Of a stretch of 64,000 bases of DNA, positions 55,751 through 64,000 are shown piece after piece; within the stretch, counting starts at the first letter, position 1, and every line of letters starts with the position of its first letter. The notes under the pieces are model-generated. The model ran no database searches. It was not told the origin of the DNA and saw only the letters and a program-made list of their open reading frames with translations. The position numbers and the translations under genes are program-made. The DNA is from Amycolatopsis australiensis (GTDB lineage Bacteria > Actinomycetota > Actinomycetes > Mycobacteriales > Pseudonocardiaceae), in the NCBI RefSeq assembly GCF_900119165.1, contig NZ_FPJG01000006.1, positions 2,108,001-2,172,000 of the forward strand, in the 5' to 3' direction.

Positions 55751-56391
55751 GGACGGACCACCAAGCTCGCGCTCGGTCGGTAGCCGCCCGGGGGCGGGGT
55801 CGCCAGTACCCAGGTGGTCATGAGCGCACCGCCACGTTCGCGGCCGCTTGGTTCCGCCGTCCGGCGGGGGCCCGGCTACCGGTGCTCGGGTGGTCGTGGC
55901 CACACCGCCGGGCTCGTGCCGCGCGGTGCCCGCTGGCCGAGGACGGGGCGGCCGCTGGCACTCGGGCAGTCATGGCTGCACCGCCAGGCTCGCGCTCGCT
56001 TGGTAGCCGCCCTTCGGCGGGGACCCGGCCGCCGGTACTCGGGTGGTCGTGGCTACGCCGCCGGGCTCGTGTTGCGCGGTAGCCGCCGTTCGGGGGCGGA
56101 CCCGGCGCCGGTGTGCGGGTGGTCGCCGATGTATCGCCAGGCTGGTGGCTGCTTGGTTTCCGTTGTTCGGCAGGGGCTCGGCTGCTGGTGCTCGGGTGGT
56201 TGTGGTTGCATCGCGGGGCGCGTGCCGCGCGGTAGCCGTAGTCCGGGGGCGGGGCGGCCTTCGGTTCGTGGCCGCTTGGTAGCCGCCGTCCGGCAGGAGC
56301 CCCGCCGCCGGTGCTCGGGCGGTCGTGGCCACGCCGCCGGGCTCGTGCCGCGCGGTACCCGCCGTGCGGCAGCAGGGCCGCCAGTGCCCAG
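55743..56391. repeat. Tandem amplification of the kinase/regulator junction, 8 units
   Basis: Units beginning GTGGTCATGG or close variants start at 55743, 55814, 55890, 55966, 56043, 56119, 56196 and 56319; the real kinase end carries the next copy at 56392. Lengths are 71-77 bp except one of 123 bp. Read on the minus strand each unit repeats the kinase C-terminus (PDGGY ... LVVRP and stop) together with the ATGACCAC of the regulator start. Units have diverged by many substitutions. No other gene is seen in these 650 bp. Confidence 0.85.
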
Positions 56392-56395
56392 GTGG

Positions 56396-57514
56396 TCATG
56401 GCCGCACCACCAGGCTCGCGCCCACGCGATAGCCGCCGTCCGGCAGAGGGCCCGTCGCCAGCTGGCCGTGGTACATCTCCACTCGCTGGCGCATTCCCGG
56501 CAGCCCGCGTCCCGATGACGGCAGTGCCGCCGCGGGGGATGCTCGGCCGCCCGTGTTCGTCACCTCTATGCGGATCTTCTCCGGTGCGAAGGCGACTTCG
56601 ACTCGGCCCGTCGCGTCGGCCGGGGCGTGCTTGATCATGTTGGTCAGTGCCTCCTGGACGATCCGGTACGCCTGCAGCGCCGCGCTCGCGGGCAGGCCCG
56701 TGGGGTCGCCGGTCACTTCGAGCGTGACAGGACGGCCGCACTGCTCGACCAGCCCGCGCAGTTCGGCCACCGTCGGCTGGGGACTGCGCGCCCCCTGGCC
56801 GGCGTGCAGTACTTCGAGGAGCCGCCGCAGCTCCGCCAGCGCGTCGCGGCCCGTGCGGCCGATCGTGTCCAGCGTGCGGTCCACCGCCTCCGGGTCGCGG
56901 TGCCGGGCCAGCTTCGCGCCCTCGGCGTTCAGCACGATCACGCTGATGCTGTGCGCCAGGACGTCGTGCAGTTCGCGGGCGATCCGGGCGCGCTCCTCCG
57001 CCACCGCCGCGCGGGCCTGTGCCTCGGTGCGCCTGTCCTCCTCCGCGGTCAGCTGCGCCTTGGCGCGGAAGAACTCGCCGAGCGTCCACGCCGCGAGGTG
57101 GATCGGCATGATGCCGACGACCGTGAGGGTCGGGTTGTCGGTGAACGGGCCCCAGCTGACCCCCCACATCAGGTCCAGCCCGAGGATCGCCGCCGCGGTC
57201 AGCGCGCCGAACCGGCGGTCGCCGCGCTGCACGAGGTTGAACAGGACGACCGCCATGCCCAGCTCCGCGCGGCCGCGGTCGTAGGCCCAGATTTCGTTGG
57301 TGTACGTGACGAGCGCGCCGGCGAGGATCAGCACCGCCACCGTGCGCGGGAACCGGCGGCGCACGAGCAACGGCAGCAGGAACAGCATCGGGATCGCCCG
57401 CACCGCCCACGAACCCTGCCCGGCCCAGTTCGGCGCGAGGAACACGAACACGGCGTACAGCGGCAGGTCCACCGTCCACCGGTGCCTGCGTACCCACACG
57501 ACGAGTCGCTCCAT
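56396..57514 (-). CDS. NarL-type sensor histidine kinase
   Basis: A 372-aa kinase. Four to five TM segments occupy residues 15-150; a short coiled coil leads into HisKA_3 with the phosphorylated His in ERARIARELHDVLAHSISVI, then an HATPase_c domain (YRIVQEALTNMIKHA, the N-box; GRGLPGMRQRVEMYHGQL). There is no large extracellular domain, so the signal is probably sensed in or near the membrane. It pairs with the response regulator. Its 3' end has been copied into the downstream repeat array. Confidence 0.9.
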   Translation of the reverse strand: MERLVVWVRRHRWTVDLPLYAVFVFLAPNWAGQGSWAVRAIPMLFLLPLLVRRRFPRTVAVLILAGALVTYTNEIWAYDRGRAELGMAVVLFNLVQRGDRRFGALTAAAILGLDLMWGVSWGPFTDNPTLTVVGIMPIHLAAWTLGEFFRAKAQLTAEEDRRTEAQARAAVAEERARIARELHDVLAHSISVIVLNAEGAKLARHRDPEAVDRTLDTIGRTGRDALAELRRLLEVLHAGQGARSPQPTVAELRGLVEQCGRPVTLEVTGDPTGLPASAALQAYRIVQEALTNMIKHAPADATGRVEVAFAPEKIRIEVTNTGGRASPAAALPSSGRGLPGMRQRVEMYHGQLATGPLPDGGYRVGASLVVRP

Positions 57515-57610
57515 GCCACCGAACGTAACGCCGGGACCCGGCCCCGGTCGTCATCCCTTCGGCCCGATCGGGTCCTCCCTTGGGAGGACGAGACCGGTCG
57601 ATCCGACGGA

Positions 57611-57639
57611 TTCGCGGTGACTCCCGCTGTTCCTAGCGT
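57611..57639 (+). promoter_or_regulatory. Promoter of the methyltransferase/DedA pair
   Basis: -35 TTCGCG (57611-57616), 17-bp spacer, -10 TAGCGT (57634-57639), ending 7 nt before the ATG; probably leaderless. Confidence 0.5.
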
Positions 57640-57646
57640 CGGCAGC

Positions 57647-58243
57647 ATGTCGATCACCAGGGAGTTCTTCCGCCACCCCGTGCTGACGGGCGCGATCGCG
57701 CCGAGCTCGCCGCGGCTGGCCGAAACGATGACCGCGGGCCTCGGCCTGGAACGCGCGGCCCGCGTCGCCGAGCTGGGGCCGGGCACCGGCGTGTTCACCG
57801 AAGCGGTCCTCACGCTGCTTCGCCCCGAAGCGCGCCTGACCGCCGTCGAGATCAACCCGCGTTTCGCCGCCGCGCTGAGTGAGCGCTTTCCGCAGGTCGA
57901 CGTCGTCACCGGCTCGGCGGAACACCTCGCGCTGAACGGCGTCGACGTCGTCGTCTCGGGTCTGCCGTGGACCGCCATGGCCGCGGACCGGCAGCGGCGC
58001 ATCCTCGACGCGGTCACGGCGGCACTGGCCCCGAACGGCCGCTTCACGACGTTCGCGTACGCCCACGCGGCCTGGACCCCGCCCGCGCGTCGCTTCGCCG
58101 CTTCGCTGCGAAGCCGTTTCGCCGTCGTGGAGCGCACTCCGATCGTCTGGCGGAACCTGCCACCCGCGTTCGTCTACCGCGCGGCGCTGCCGGTGGCGGT
58201 GGGGAGGACGAGGCATGGACAGCCTGCTGCGGCCACTGCTTGA
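57647..58243 (+). CDS. SAM methyltransferase of the phospholipid N-methyltransferase type
   Basis: A 198-aa protein. MSITREFFRHPVLTGAIAPS is the hallmark N-terminus of PmtA-like phospholipid N-methyltransferases. The SAM loop is VAELGPGTGVFTEAVL, with VEINPRFAAAL as acidic motif and SGLPWTAM in the catalytic position. It could methylate phosphatidylethanolamine or a quaternary amine lipid. It overlaps the DedA gene by 29 bp, which suggests a joint membrane-lipid role. Confidence 0.82.
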   Translation: MSITREFFRHPVLTGAIAPSSPRLAETMTAGLGLERAARVAELGPGTGVFTEAVLTLLRPEARLTAVEINPRFAAALSERFPQVDVVTGSAEHLALNGVDVVVSGLPWTAMAADRQRRILDAVTAALAPNGRFTTFAYAHAAWTPPARRFAASLRSRFAVVERTPIVWRNLPPAFVYRAALPVAVGRTRHGQPAAATA

Positions 58244-58703
58244 CGCGCCCCCGCCGGCCGTCTACCTGTTCTGTGCCGCCGTCATCATGGCGGAGACGGC
58301 GTTGCTGCCGGGAATCGTGCTGCCGACGTTGTCCACGTTGCTGCTCATGGGTTTCCTCGCCGAGCGGGGAACGCTCCACCTGGGACTCGCGCTGGCGGTG
58401 GCGGTCCTGTCAGCGGTAGCCGGCGACCAGCTGGCGTACTGGGAAGGGCGCTGGTGGGGTCCGCGCCTGGCGCGCCGCGTCGGCCGGGATCGCTGGCAGC
58501 GCGCGGAGTCGGCGATCGCGCGGTACGGCGTCCCGGCGGTGGTCGCGGGCCGGTGCCTGGTCGGCTTGCGGACGCTGGTGCCGCGCGTGGCGGGCTCGGC
58601 GGCGATGCCGTACCCGCGCTTCGCTGTGGGCAGCGTGTGCGCCGCGGTGCTGTGGGCGAGCGCGGAGCTGCTGGCGGGTCACCTGGCCGCGGTGGTGCTC
58701 TGA
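58215..58703 (+). CDS. DedA/SNARE-associated membrane protein
   Basis: A 162-aa membrane protein of the DedA family: ETALLPGIVLPTLSTLLLMG, GDQLAYWEGRWWGPRLA, and the typical GRCLVGLRTLVPRVAGSAAM. Four hydrophobic segments. It is shorter than usual DedA proteins (about 200 aa) but has the core motifs. DedA proteins act as lipid flippases. Its end overlaps the end of the convergent XRE gene by 25 bp. Confidence 0.85.
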   Translation: MDSLLRPLLDAPPPAVYLFCAAVIMAETALLPGIVLPTLSTLLLMGFLAERGTLHLGLALAVAVLSAVAGDQLAYWEGRWWGPRLARRVGRDRWQRAESAIARYGVPAVVAGRCLVGLRTLVPRVAGSAAMPYPRFAVGSVCAAVLWASAELLAGHLAAVVL

Positions 58704-59452
58704 AGGCGTTCCGCGGTTTCGGCGTCCGCGGGCAGGAACGTCTCCAGCTTCAGCTCCGACACCGTGACGTCGGCGGCGGTCGCGAACGTCGTGATCGCCG
58801 TGATCAGCCGCAGCTCACCGACCGAAGTGGACAGCCGGACCGGGACGGCGAACCCGAGGTGGCTCTCGTCCGGCGGCCGTTGCGGTGGCAGGTAGCCCTC
58901 CAGCTCGGCCAGCTGCGCGGCCAGCCGGTCGTCCGGTGTGCGGGCCAGGTCGTTGCGGAGGCGTTCGAGGATGTGCCGGGCCCAGTCGTCGAGGTTGCGC
59001 ACGCGCGGCGCCATCCCGCGCGGGTGCAGCGCGAGCCGCAGCGTGTCGACGGGCTCCGGGAGCAGCTCGGGCGCGACCCCCTCGGTCAGCAGGCCGAAGG
59101 CGGCGTTCTTCGCGACGAGCATGCCGTAGCGGTCGACGACGATCGCGGGGTAGGGACGATGGCCGTCGAGCAGCCGCCGCAGGCCGTCGAGCACCGGGCG
59201 GATCGCCGGGTCGTCCAGCCGGGTTTCGGGGTACGTCGGTGCGTAGCCGGCGGCGTGGAGCAGGCCGTTGCGCTCGCGCAGGGGCAGTTCGAGCGACTCG
59301 GCGACGCGCAGCACCATGCCGCGGCCGGGCAGCGAGCGGCCGCTTTCCATGAAGCTGACGTGCCGCTGCGTCGTCCCCGCGCGCAGGGCGAGGTCGAGCT
59401 GGCTGAGCCGCCGCCGGGTGCGCCAGTCCTTGAGCGCCGTTCCGAAGTCCAC
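58679..59452 (-). CDS. XRE regulator with MmyB-like ligand domain
   Basis: A 257-aa regulator. The HTH is at residues 5-60 (ALKDWRTRRRLSQLDLALRA, TTQRHVSFMESGRSLPGRGM); the C-terminal domain matches the MmyB-like PAS-type ligand fold (AIVVDRYGMLVAKNAAFGLL, PEPVDTLRLALHPRGMAPRV). The family binds fatty-acid-like ligands and commonly controls a divergent short-chain or flavin oxidoreductase, here the LLM enzyme. Confidence 0.88.
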   Translation of the reverse strand: MDFGTALKDWRTRRRLSQLDLALRAGTTQRHVSFMESGRSLPGRGMVLRVAESLELPLRERNGLLHAAGYAPTYPETRLDDPAIRPVLDGLRRLLDGHRPYPAIVVDRYGMLVAKNAAFGLLTEGVAPELLPEPVDTLRLALHPRGMAPRVRNLDDWARHILERLRNDLARTPDDRLAAQLAELEGYLPPQRPPDESHLGFAVPVRLSTSVGELRLITAITTFATAADVTVSELKLETFLPADAETAERLQSTTAAR

Positions 59453-59476
59453 GGCTCCATCTTGCTCCGCCGGGCC

Positions 59477-59492
59477 ATTCCCTCCGGGGAAT
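59477..59492. promoter_or_regulatory. Palindromic operator between XRE regulator and LLM gene
   Basis: ATTCCC (59477-59482) and GGGAAT (59487-59492) are perfect 6-bp inverted arms around TCCG, within the 74-bp divergent region. Confidence 0.55.
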
Positions 59493-59526
59493 TGAGGGCA
59501 TACCGCGCTCCGGTGAGGCTTCCGGC

Positions 59527-60450
59527 ATGACGAACTACGGCCTGGTCGTACCGACCTACCAGCCCATCCTCGACGCCGGGCGGACCGCGCCCGAGCTGGT
59601 CGACGCCGCCGTCGAGGCCGAACGCCTCGGTCTCGACTCGGTGTGGGTGGGCGACACGCTGGCCCGCGCTCCGCTCGACGCGTTCACCGTTCTGGGCGCT
59701 TTCGCGGCGCGGACCTCACGGGTGACCTTGGGGACGTCCGCGCTGCTCCCGGCCCTGCGGAACCCGCTGCTGTCGGCGAACCAGCTGCTGTCGCTCGACC
59801 TGCTGAGCGCCGGACGGCTGACGGTGGCGGTCGGCGCCGGGTTCGCCGGCCGCAGTGAGCCGGAGTTCGCGTTCGCGGGCGTCCCGTGGGAGCGGCGGCG
59901 GGCGCGCCTGGACGACATCGTGGCGCTGTGGCGGGCGGCGTGGAGCGGCGCGTCGTCGTTCCACGGGTCGGTGCTGCACTACGACTCGCTGCCGTCCTTC
60001 CCGGCGCCGCACCGCCCGGGTGGCCCGCCGGTGTGGCTGGCGGCGTACACGCCCGGAGCGCTGGAGCGCGTCGGGAGGCTGTACGACGGCTGGCTGCCCT
60101 ACCCGCCCGACCCCGCCGACTACGTGTCGGGCCTGGCCACGATCCGCGGCCTCGCGTCCCGGCCGGTCACGCCGGCCCTGTTCGCGACGGTTCTGGTCGA
60201 GGACGACGCCGAGCGCGGGCGCGTGCTGCTGGAGGAGTACTGCGTGACCAACTACGGCCGCCCGGCGAGCTTCGTGCAGGGCATCCAGATGCAGGTCACG
60301 GGCTCGGCGGCGGAGGTCGCGGCCCAGCTGCGTCGTTACGAAGGCGCCGAGCACGTCCTGCTGCGGATCGCGAGCACGGACCCGAAGGTCTTCGACGAGC
60401 AGCTGCCGCGGCTGGCGGAGGTGGCGGCCCTCCTGCGCGGCCGGCCGTGA
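59527..60450 (+). CDS. LLM class flavin-dependent oxidoreductase
   Basis: A 307-aa luciferase-fold enzyme. Conserved parts: LGLDSVWVGDTLARAPLDAF, TSRVTLGTSALLPALRNPLL, LSAGRLTVAVGAGFAG and PPVWLAAYTPGALERVGRLY with the YDGW that follows. It uses FMN or F420. It is divergent from the XRE/MmyB-like regulator, which probably controls it. The substrate is unknown. Confidence 0.88.
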   Translation: MTNYGLVVPTYQPILDAGRTAPELVDAAVEAERLGLDSVWVGDTLARAPLDAFTVLGAFAARTSRVTLGTSALLPALRNPLLSANQLLSLDLLSAGRLTVAVGAGFAGRSEPEFAFAGVPWERRRARLDDIVALWRAAWSGASSFHGSVLHYDSLPSFPAPHRPGGPPVWLAAYTPGALERVGRLYDGWLPYPPDPADYVSGLATIRGLASRPVTPALFATVLVEDDAERGRVLLEEYCVTNYGRPASFVQGIQMQVTGSAAEVAAQLRRYEGAEHVLLRIASTDPKVFDEQLPRLAEVAALLRGRP

Positions 60451-60485
60451 CCGGCCGTGACCGGAAACTTGTCGGGGGTGGCACG

Positions 60486-60497
60486 TAGGCTGGGACC
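60486..60497 (+). promoter_or_regulatory. Leaderless promoter of mfd
   Basis: TAGGCT (60486-60491) lies 6 nt before the GTG at 60498; no ribosome site. Confidence 0.6.
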
Positions 60498-63400
60498 GTG
60501 ACCGACGCTCCACTGTCCGGACTCCTCACCGCCATCCTTCCCGACCCGGCCCTGCGCGGCGTGGTCGAGCGCGCCGGCGCGCCGCTGCTCGAGCTGCAGG
60601 GCCCGATCGCCGCCCGGCAGCTCGTCGCCGCCGCCCTCGCGTCGGACGACGGCGCCGGCAAGCCCGTGCTCGCCGTCACCGCCACCGGCCGCGAGGCCGA
60701 CGAGCTGACCGCCGCGCTCACCGCGCTGCTCGGCGACGGCAAGGTCGCCGACTTCCCGTCCTGGGAGACCCTCCCGCACGAGCGGCTCTCCCCGCGCGCC
60801 GACACCGTCGGACGGCGGCTGGAGGTGCTGCACCGGCTGAAGACGGGCGACGACGACCTGCGCGTGGTCGTCGCGACCGTCCGCAGCCTGATCCAGCCCA
60901 TGGCACCCGGCCTCGGCTCGCTGCGGCCGGTGGAGCTGGCCGTCGGCGTGGAGGAGCCGTTCGACGAGCTGCTCGAGCGGCTCGTCGAGCTGGCCTACAC
61001 CCGCGTCGACATGGTCGAGAAACGCGGCGAGTTCGCCGTCCGTGGCGGCATCCTCGACCTGTTCGGCCCGACCGCGCAGCACCCGGTCCGGATCGAGTTC
61101 TGGGGCGACGAGGTCAGCGAGATCCGCGCGTTCGCCGTCTCCGACCAGCGGTCGCTGCCCGGCGAGATCCGGCGCGTCACCGCGCCGCCGTGCCGCGAGC
61201 TGCTGCTCACCCCGCCGGTCAAGGAGAAGGCCGCGCAGCTGGCGAAGACGTACGAAGCCGACGCCCACCTGGCCGAGATGCTCACCAAGCTCGCCGACGG
61301 CATCCCGGTCGAGGGCATGGAGGCCCTCATCCCGGTGCTCTGCGAAGGCGAGCTGGAGCTGCTGACCGACGCGATGCCGGTCGGCGCCCACGTCCTGCTC
61401 ACCGACCCGGAGAAGATCCGCGCGCGGGCCGCCGACCTCGTGCGCACCGGCCAGGAGTTCCTCGAAGCCTCCTGGACGACGGCCGCGGCGGGCGGCCAGG
61501 CGCCGATCGACCTCGGCGCGTCCGCCTACCGCGCGCTCGACGAGATCGCTTCGCACGCGCAGGACACCAAGCGCCCGTGGTGGACGCTCACCCAGCTGAC
61601 CAGCGAAGACCCCGACGTCTACCGCGTCTCGGTCGAGGCCGCGCCGTCGTACCGCGGCGAGCTGGACCGCGCGATGACGGACCTGCGCGCCCACACCGCG
61701 GCGGGCGGCACGGCGGTGCTCGTCGTCGCCGGTCAGGGCACCGCGTCGCGCGCGGTCGAGCAGCTGACGGGCGCCGACGTCCCGGCGACCCAGGCGGGTG
61801 ACGGCCTCACCGGCATCCCGGCGCCCGGCATGGTCACGGTCACCTGCGGTGGCCTCACCGACGGCTTCGTCTCGCCGGAACGCGCACTGGTCGTGCTCAG
61901 CGAAGCCGACCTGACCGGCCGCGGCGCGGGCGCCGGAACGTCCACAAAGGACCTCAACACCAAGATGCCGTCCCGGCGGCGCAACGCCGTCGACCCGCTG
62001 GCGCTCAAGGCCGGCGACTACGTCGTGCACGACCAGCACGGCATCGGCCGGTTCGTCGAGATGGTCCAGCGGACGGTCGCCGGCGCGACGCGCGAGTACC
62101 TCGTGCTCGAGTACGCGTCGTCGAAGCGCGGCCACCCGGGTGACCGGCTGTTCGTCCCCACCGACCAGCTCGACGAGGTCTCCCGCTACGTCGGCGGCGA
62201 GCTGCCCACGCTCAACAAGCTCGGCGGCTCCGACTGGAAGAACACCAAGGCCAAGGCCAAGAAGGCGGTCAAGGAGATCGCCGCCCAGCTCGTGCAGCTC
62301 TACGCCGCGCGCCAGGCCGCGCCCGGGCACGCGTTCGGCCCGGACACGCCGTGGCAGCACGAGCTGGAAGACGCCTTCCCGTTCACCGAGACCAACGACC
62401 AGCTCGCCGCCATCGACGAGGTCAAGGCCGACATGGAACGCGGCGTCCCGATGGACCGCGTCATCTGCGGTGACGTCGGCTACGGCAAGACGGAGATCGC
62501 CGTGCGCGCCGCGTTCAAGGCGGTGCAGGACGGCAAGCAGGTCGCCGTCCTCGTCCCGACGACGCTGCTGGCCCAGCAGCACCTGAACACGTTCACCGAG
62601 CGCATGCGGTCGTTCCCGGTGACGATCAAGGGCCTGTCCCGGTTCACGAACAAGACGGAGTCGGACGTCATCCTGGAGCAGCTCGCCGGCGGCGAGGTCG
62701 ACATCGTGATCGGCACGCACCGGCTGCTGCAGACCGGCATCCGCTACAAGGACCTGGGCCTGGTGATCGTCGACGAGGAGCAGCGGTTCGGCGTCGAGCA
62801 CAAGGAGCACATCAAGGCGCTGCGCACGCACGTCGACGTGCTGACCATGTCGGCGACGCCGATCCCGCGCACGCTGGAGATGTCGCTGGCCGGCATCCGC
62901 GAGATGTCGACGATCCTGACCCCGCCCGAGGACCGGCACCCGATCCTGACCTACGTCGGCGCGTACGACGACAAGCAGGTCGCCGCGGCCATCCGCCGTG
63001 AGCTGCTGCGTGACGGCCAGGTCTTCTACGTCCACAACCGCGTCTCGTCGATCGAGAAGGCGGCGCGGCGGATCCGGGAGCTGGTGCCGGAGGCGCGGGT
63101 CGTCACCGCGCACGGGCAGATGAACGAGGAGAAGCTCGAAAAGATCATCCAGGGCTTCTGGGAGAACGAGTACGACGTGCTCGTGTGCACCACGATCGTC
63201 GAAACCGGCCTGGACATCTCGAACGCGAACACGTTGCTGGTCGAGCGCGGTGACCTGCTCGGCCTGGCGCAGCTGCACCAGCTGCGTGGCCGCGTCGGGC
63301 GTGGGCGCGAGCGCGGGTACGCGTACTTCCTGTACCCGCCGGAGGTGCCGCTGACGGAGACGGCCCACGACCGGCTCGCGACGATCGCCCAGAACACCGA

Positions 63401-64000
63401 GCTGGGCGCGGGCATGGCGGTCGCGATGAAGGACCTGGAGATCCGCGGGGCGGGGAACATCCTCGGCGCCGAGCAGTCCGGGCACATCGCGGGCGTCGGG
63501 TTCGACCTGTACGTGCGGCTGGTCGGCGAGGCGGTCGACGCGTTCAGGCGGCACGCGGGCGCGGAGCCGACGGAGGAAGAGGAGCTGGCGGAGGTCCGCG
63601 TCGACCTCCCGATCGACGCCCACATCCCGCACGACTACGTGCCGGGCGAGCGGCTGCGGCTGGAGGCGTACCGCAAGATCGCGGCGGCCCCGGACACGGA
63701 CGGCCTGGACGCGGTCCGCGAGGAGCTGATCGACCGCTACGGCCAGCCGCCGGCGCCGGTCAACCGCCTGCTGGCGGTGGCGCGGTTCCGGCACACGTGC
63801 CGCGAGGCGGGCGTGACGGAGGTGGCGGTCCAGGGCAACACGATCCGCTTCGCGCCGCTGCCGTTGCAGGACTCGCAGCTGGTCCGGTTGAAGCGGCTGT
63901 ACCCGAAGGCGACGTTCAAGGCGGTGACGAACACGGTCTCGGTACCGAAGCCCACGGAAGGCCCGGCGGGCGGCCGGATCGGCGCCCCGACGCTGCGGGA
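60498..64000 (+). CDS. mfd: Transcription-repair coupling factor, 3' end cut by window
   Basis: The first 1167 residues of Mfd, which removes stalled RNA polymerase and recruits UvrA. The order is complete as far as it goes: UvrB-like domains 1-2 ([40 protein letters not shown]), the CarD-like polymerase-binding domain ([20 protein letters not shown]), the translocase motor ([74 protein letters not shown]) and the start of the TRCF domain. The reading frame is open to the end of the window; roughly 40-70 residues are missing. The start is GTG after a TAGGCT box. Confidence 0.95.
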   Translation, partial: MTDAPLSGLLTAILPDPALRGVVERAGAPLLELQGPIAARQLVAAALASDDGAGKPVLAVTATGREADELTAALTALLGDGKVADFPSWETLPHERLSPRADTVGRRLEVLHRLKTGDDDLRVVVATVRSLIQPMAPGLGSLRPVELAVGVEEPFDELLERLVELAYTRVDMVEKRGEFAVRGGILDLFGPTAQHPVRIEFWGDEVSEIRAFAVSDQRSLPGEIRRVTAPPCRELLLTPPVKEKAAQLAKTYEADAHLAEMLTKLADGIPVEGMEALIPVLCEGELELLTDAMPVGAHVLLTDPEKIRARAADLVRTGQEFLEASWTTAAAGGQAPIDLGASAYRALDEIASHAQDTKRPWWTLTQLTSEDPDVYRVSVEAAPSYRGELDRAMTDLRAHTAAGGTAVLVVAGQGTASRAVEQLTGADVPATQAGDGLTGIPAPGMVTVTCGGLTDGFVSPERALVVLSEADLTGRGAGAGTSTKDLNTKMPSRRRNAVDPLALKAGDYVVHDQHGIGRFVEMVQRTVAGATREYLVLEYASSKRGHPGDRLFVPTDQLDEVSRYVGGELPTLNKLGGSDWKNTKAKAKKAVKEIAAQLVQLYAARQAAPGHAFGPDTPWQHELEDAFPFTETNDQLAAIDEVKADMERGVPMDRVICGDVGYGKTEIAVRAAFKAVQDGKQVAVLVPTTLLAQQHLNTFTERMRSFPVTIKGLSRFTNKTESDVILEQLAGGEVDIVIGTHRLLQTGIRYKDLGLVIVDEEQRFGVEHKEHIKALRTHVDVLTMSATPIPRTLEMSLAGIREMSTILTPPEDRHPILTYVGAYDDKQVAAAIRRELLRDGQVFYVHNRVSSIEKAARRIRELVPEARVVTAHGQMNEEKLEKIIQGFWENEYDVLVCTTIVETGLDISNANTLLVERGDLLGLAQLHQLRGRVGRGRERGYAYFLYPPEVPLTETAHDRLATIAQNTELGAGMAVAMKDLEIRGAGNILGAEQSGHIAGVGFDLYVRLVGEAVDAFRRHAGAEPTEEEELAEVRVDLPIDAHIPHDYVPGERLRLEAYRKIAAAPDTDGLDAVREELIDRYGQPPAPVNRLLAVARFRHTCREAGVTEVAVQGNTIRFAPLPLQDSQLVRLKRLYPKATFKAVTNTVSVPKPTEGPAGGRIGAPTLR

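Noticed and set aside
55814..56391. Short open frames inside the kinase/regulator repeat array, each with an ATG or GTG from the copied regulator start.
   Set aside because: They arise from the repeated junction; the unit length is not a multiple of three and no frame is maintained.
60336..63794. Very long open frame on the minus strand opposite mfd (over 1100 codons).
   Set aside because: It mirrors the codon bias of mfd, is Arg/Ala/Val/Asp-rich without motifs, and the + strand carries a complete, recognisable Mfd. The same applies to the long minus-strand frame at 33492-36554 opposite the ABC-F gene and others.

Overview
The window is high-GC actinobacterial DNA, most likely Amycolatopsis or a close relative in the Pseudonocardiaceae. 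The evidence is the strong G/C third-position bias, many GTG and TTG starts, F420-type oxidoreductases, an Rpf protein, DivIVA-motif proteins, and a gene set that largely parallels, as I remember it, the Mycobacterium tuberculosis Rv1002c-Rv1020 block (pmt, rsmI, pabB, metG, tatD, rpfB, ksgA, ispE, an acyl-CoA ligase, pth, rplY, prs, glmU, tetR, mfd). The genus call is inference; no rRNA gene is present.

Layout. 0-6.8 kb: a flavin reductase/SnoaL fusion, a cell-wall-anchored small protein, a GAF regulator divergent from an aldehyde dehydrogenase plus DUF779 pair, and a MOSC protein with a TetR regulator. 6.8-15.2 kb: secreted hexosaminidase with a possible DasR site, propionyl-CoA synthetase, a membrane Ser/Thr kinase, a methyltransferase, an AraC regulator and protein mannosyltransferase. 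15.2-21.1 kb: rsmI, followed by a low-GC, frameshift-rich stretch holding remains of polymorphic toxins (two pretoxin-Hint fragments) and small genes that look like retained immunity genes. It is bounded on the right by a duplicated tetR tail. 21-29.6 kb: QsdR-like tetR and quinone oxidoreductase, pabB, a GH25-like protein, a PadR-controlled drug ABC exporter, metG and tatD.

29.6-41 kb: rpfB with a CRP-like site and long leader, ksgA, a SAM riboswitch driving a MetN-like protein whose ATPase residues are mostly lost, ispE, an ABC-F ATPase, a two-HTH membrane regulator with a tiny membrane partner, an acyl ligase, a 30-bp hairpin array and two DivIVA-motif proteins. 41-50 kb: pth, rplY, a lipoprotein, two oxidoreductases, prs-glmU, a GGDEF protein and tRNA-Gln. 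50-64 kb: a fatty-acid desaturase with a TetR regulator, Nudix and isochorismatase-like hydrolases, a sugar dehydrogenase lipoprotein, an alpha/beta hydrolase, a NarL-type two-component system whose kinase/regulator junction has been tandemly amplified, a methyltransferase/DedA pair, an XRE regulator divergent from an LLM oxidoreductase, and mfd running off the right edge.

Common themes: several housekeeping genes (rsmI, ksgA, ispE, mfd and others) carry a TAGGCT-like -10 box 5-7 nt before the start codon and are probably leaderless. Palindromic operators sit next to most local regulators. Coordinates of frameshifts, domain borders and homology statements come from reading the sequence by eye and were not confirmed by any search.
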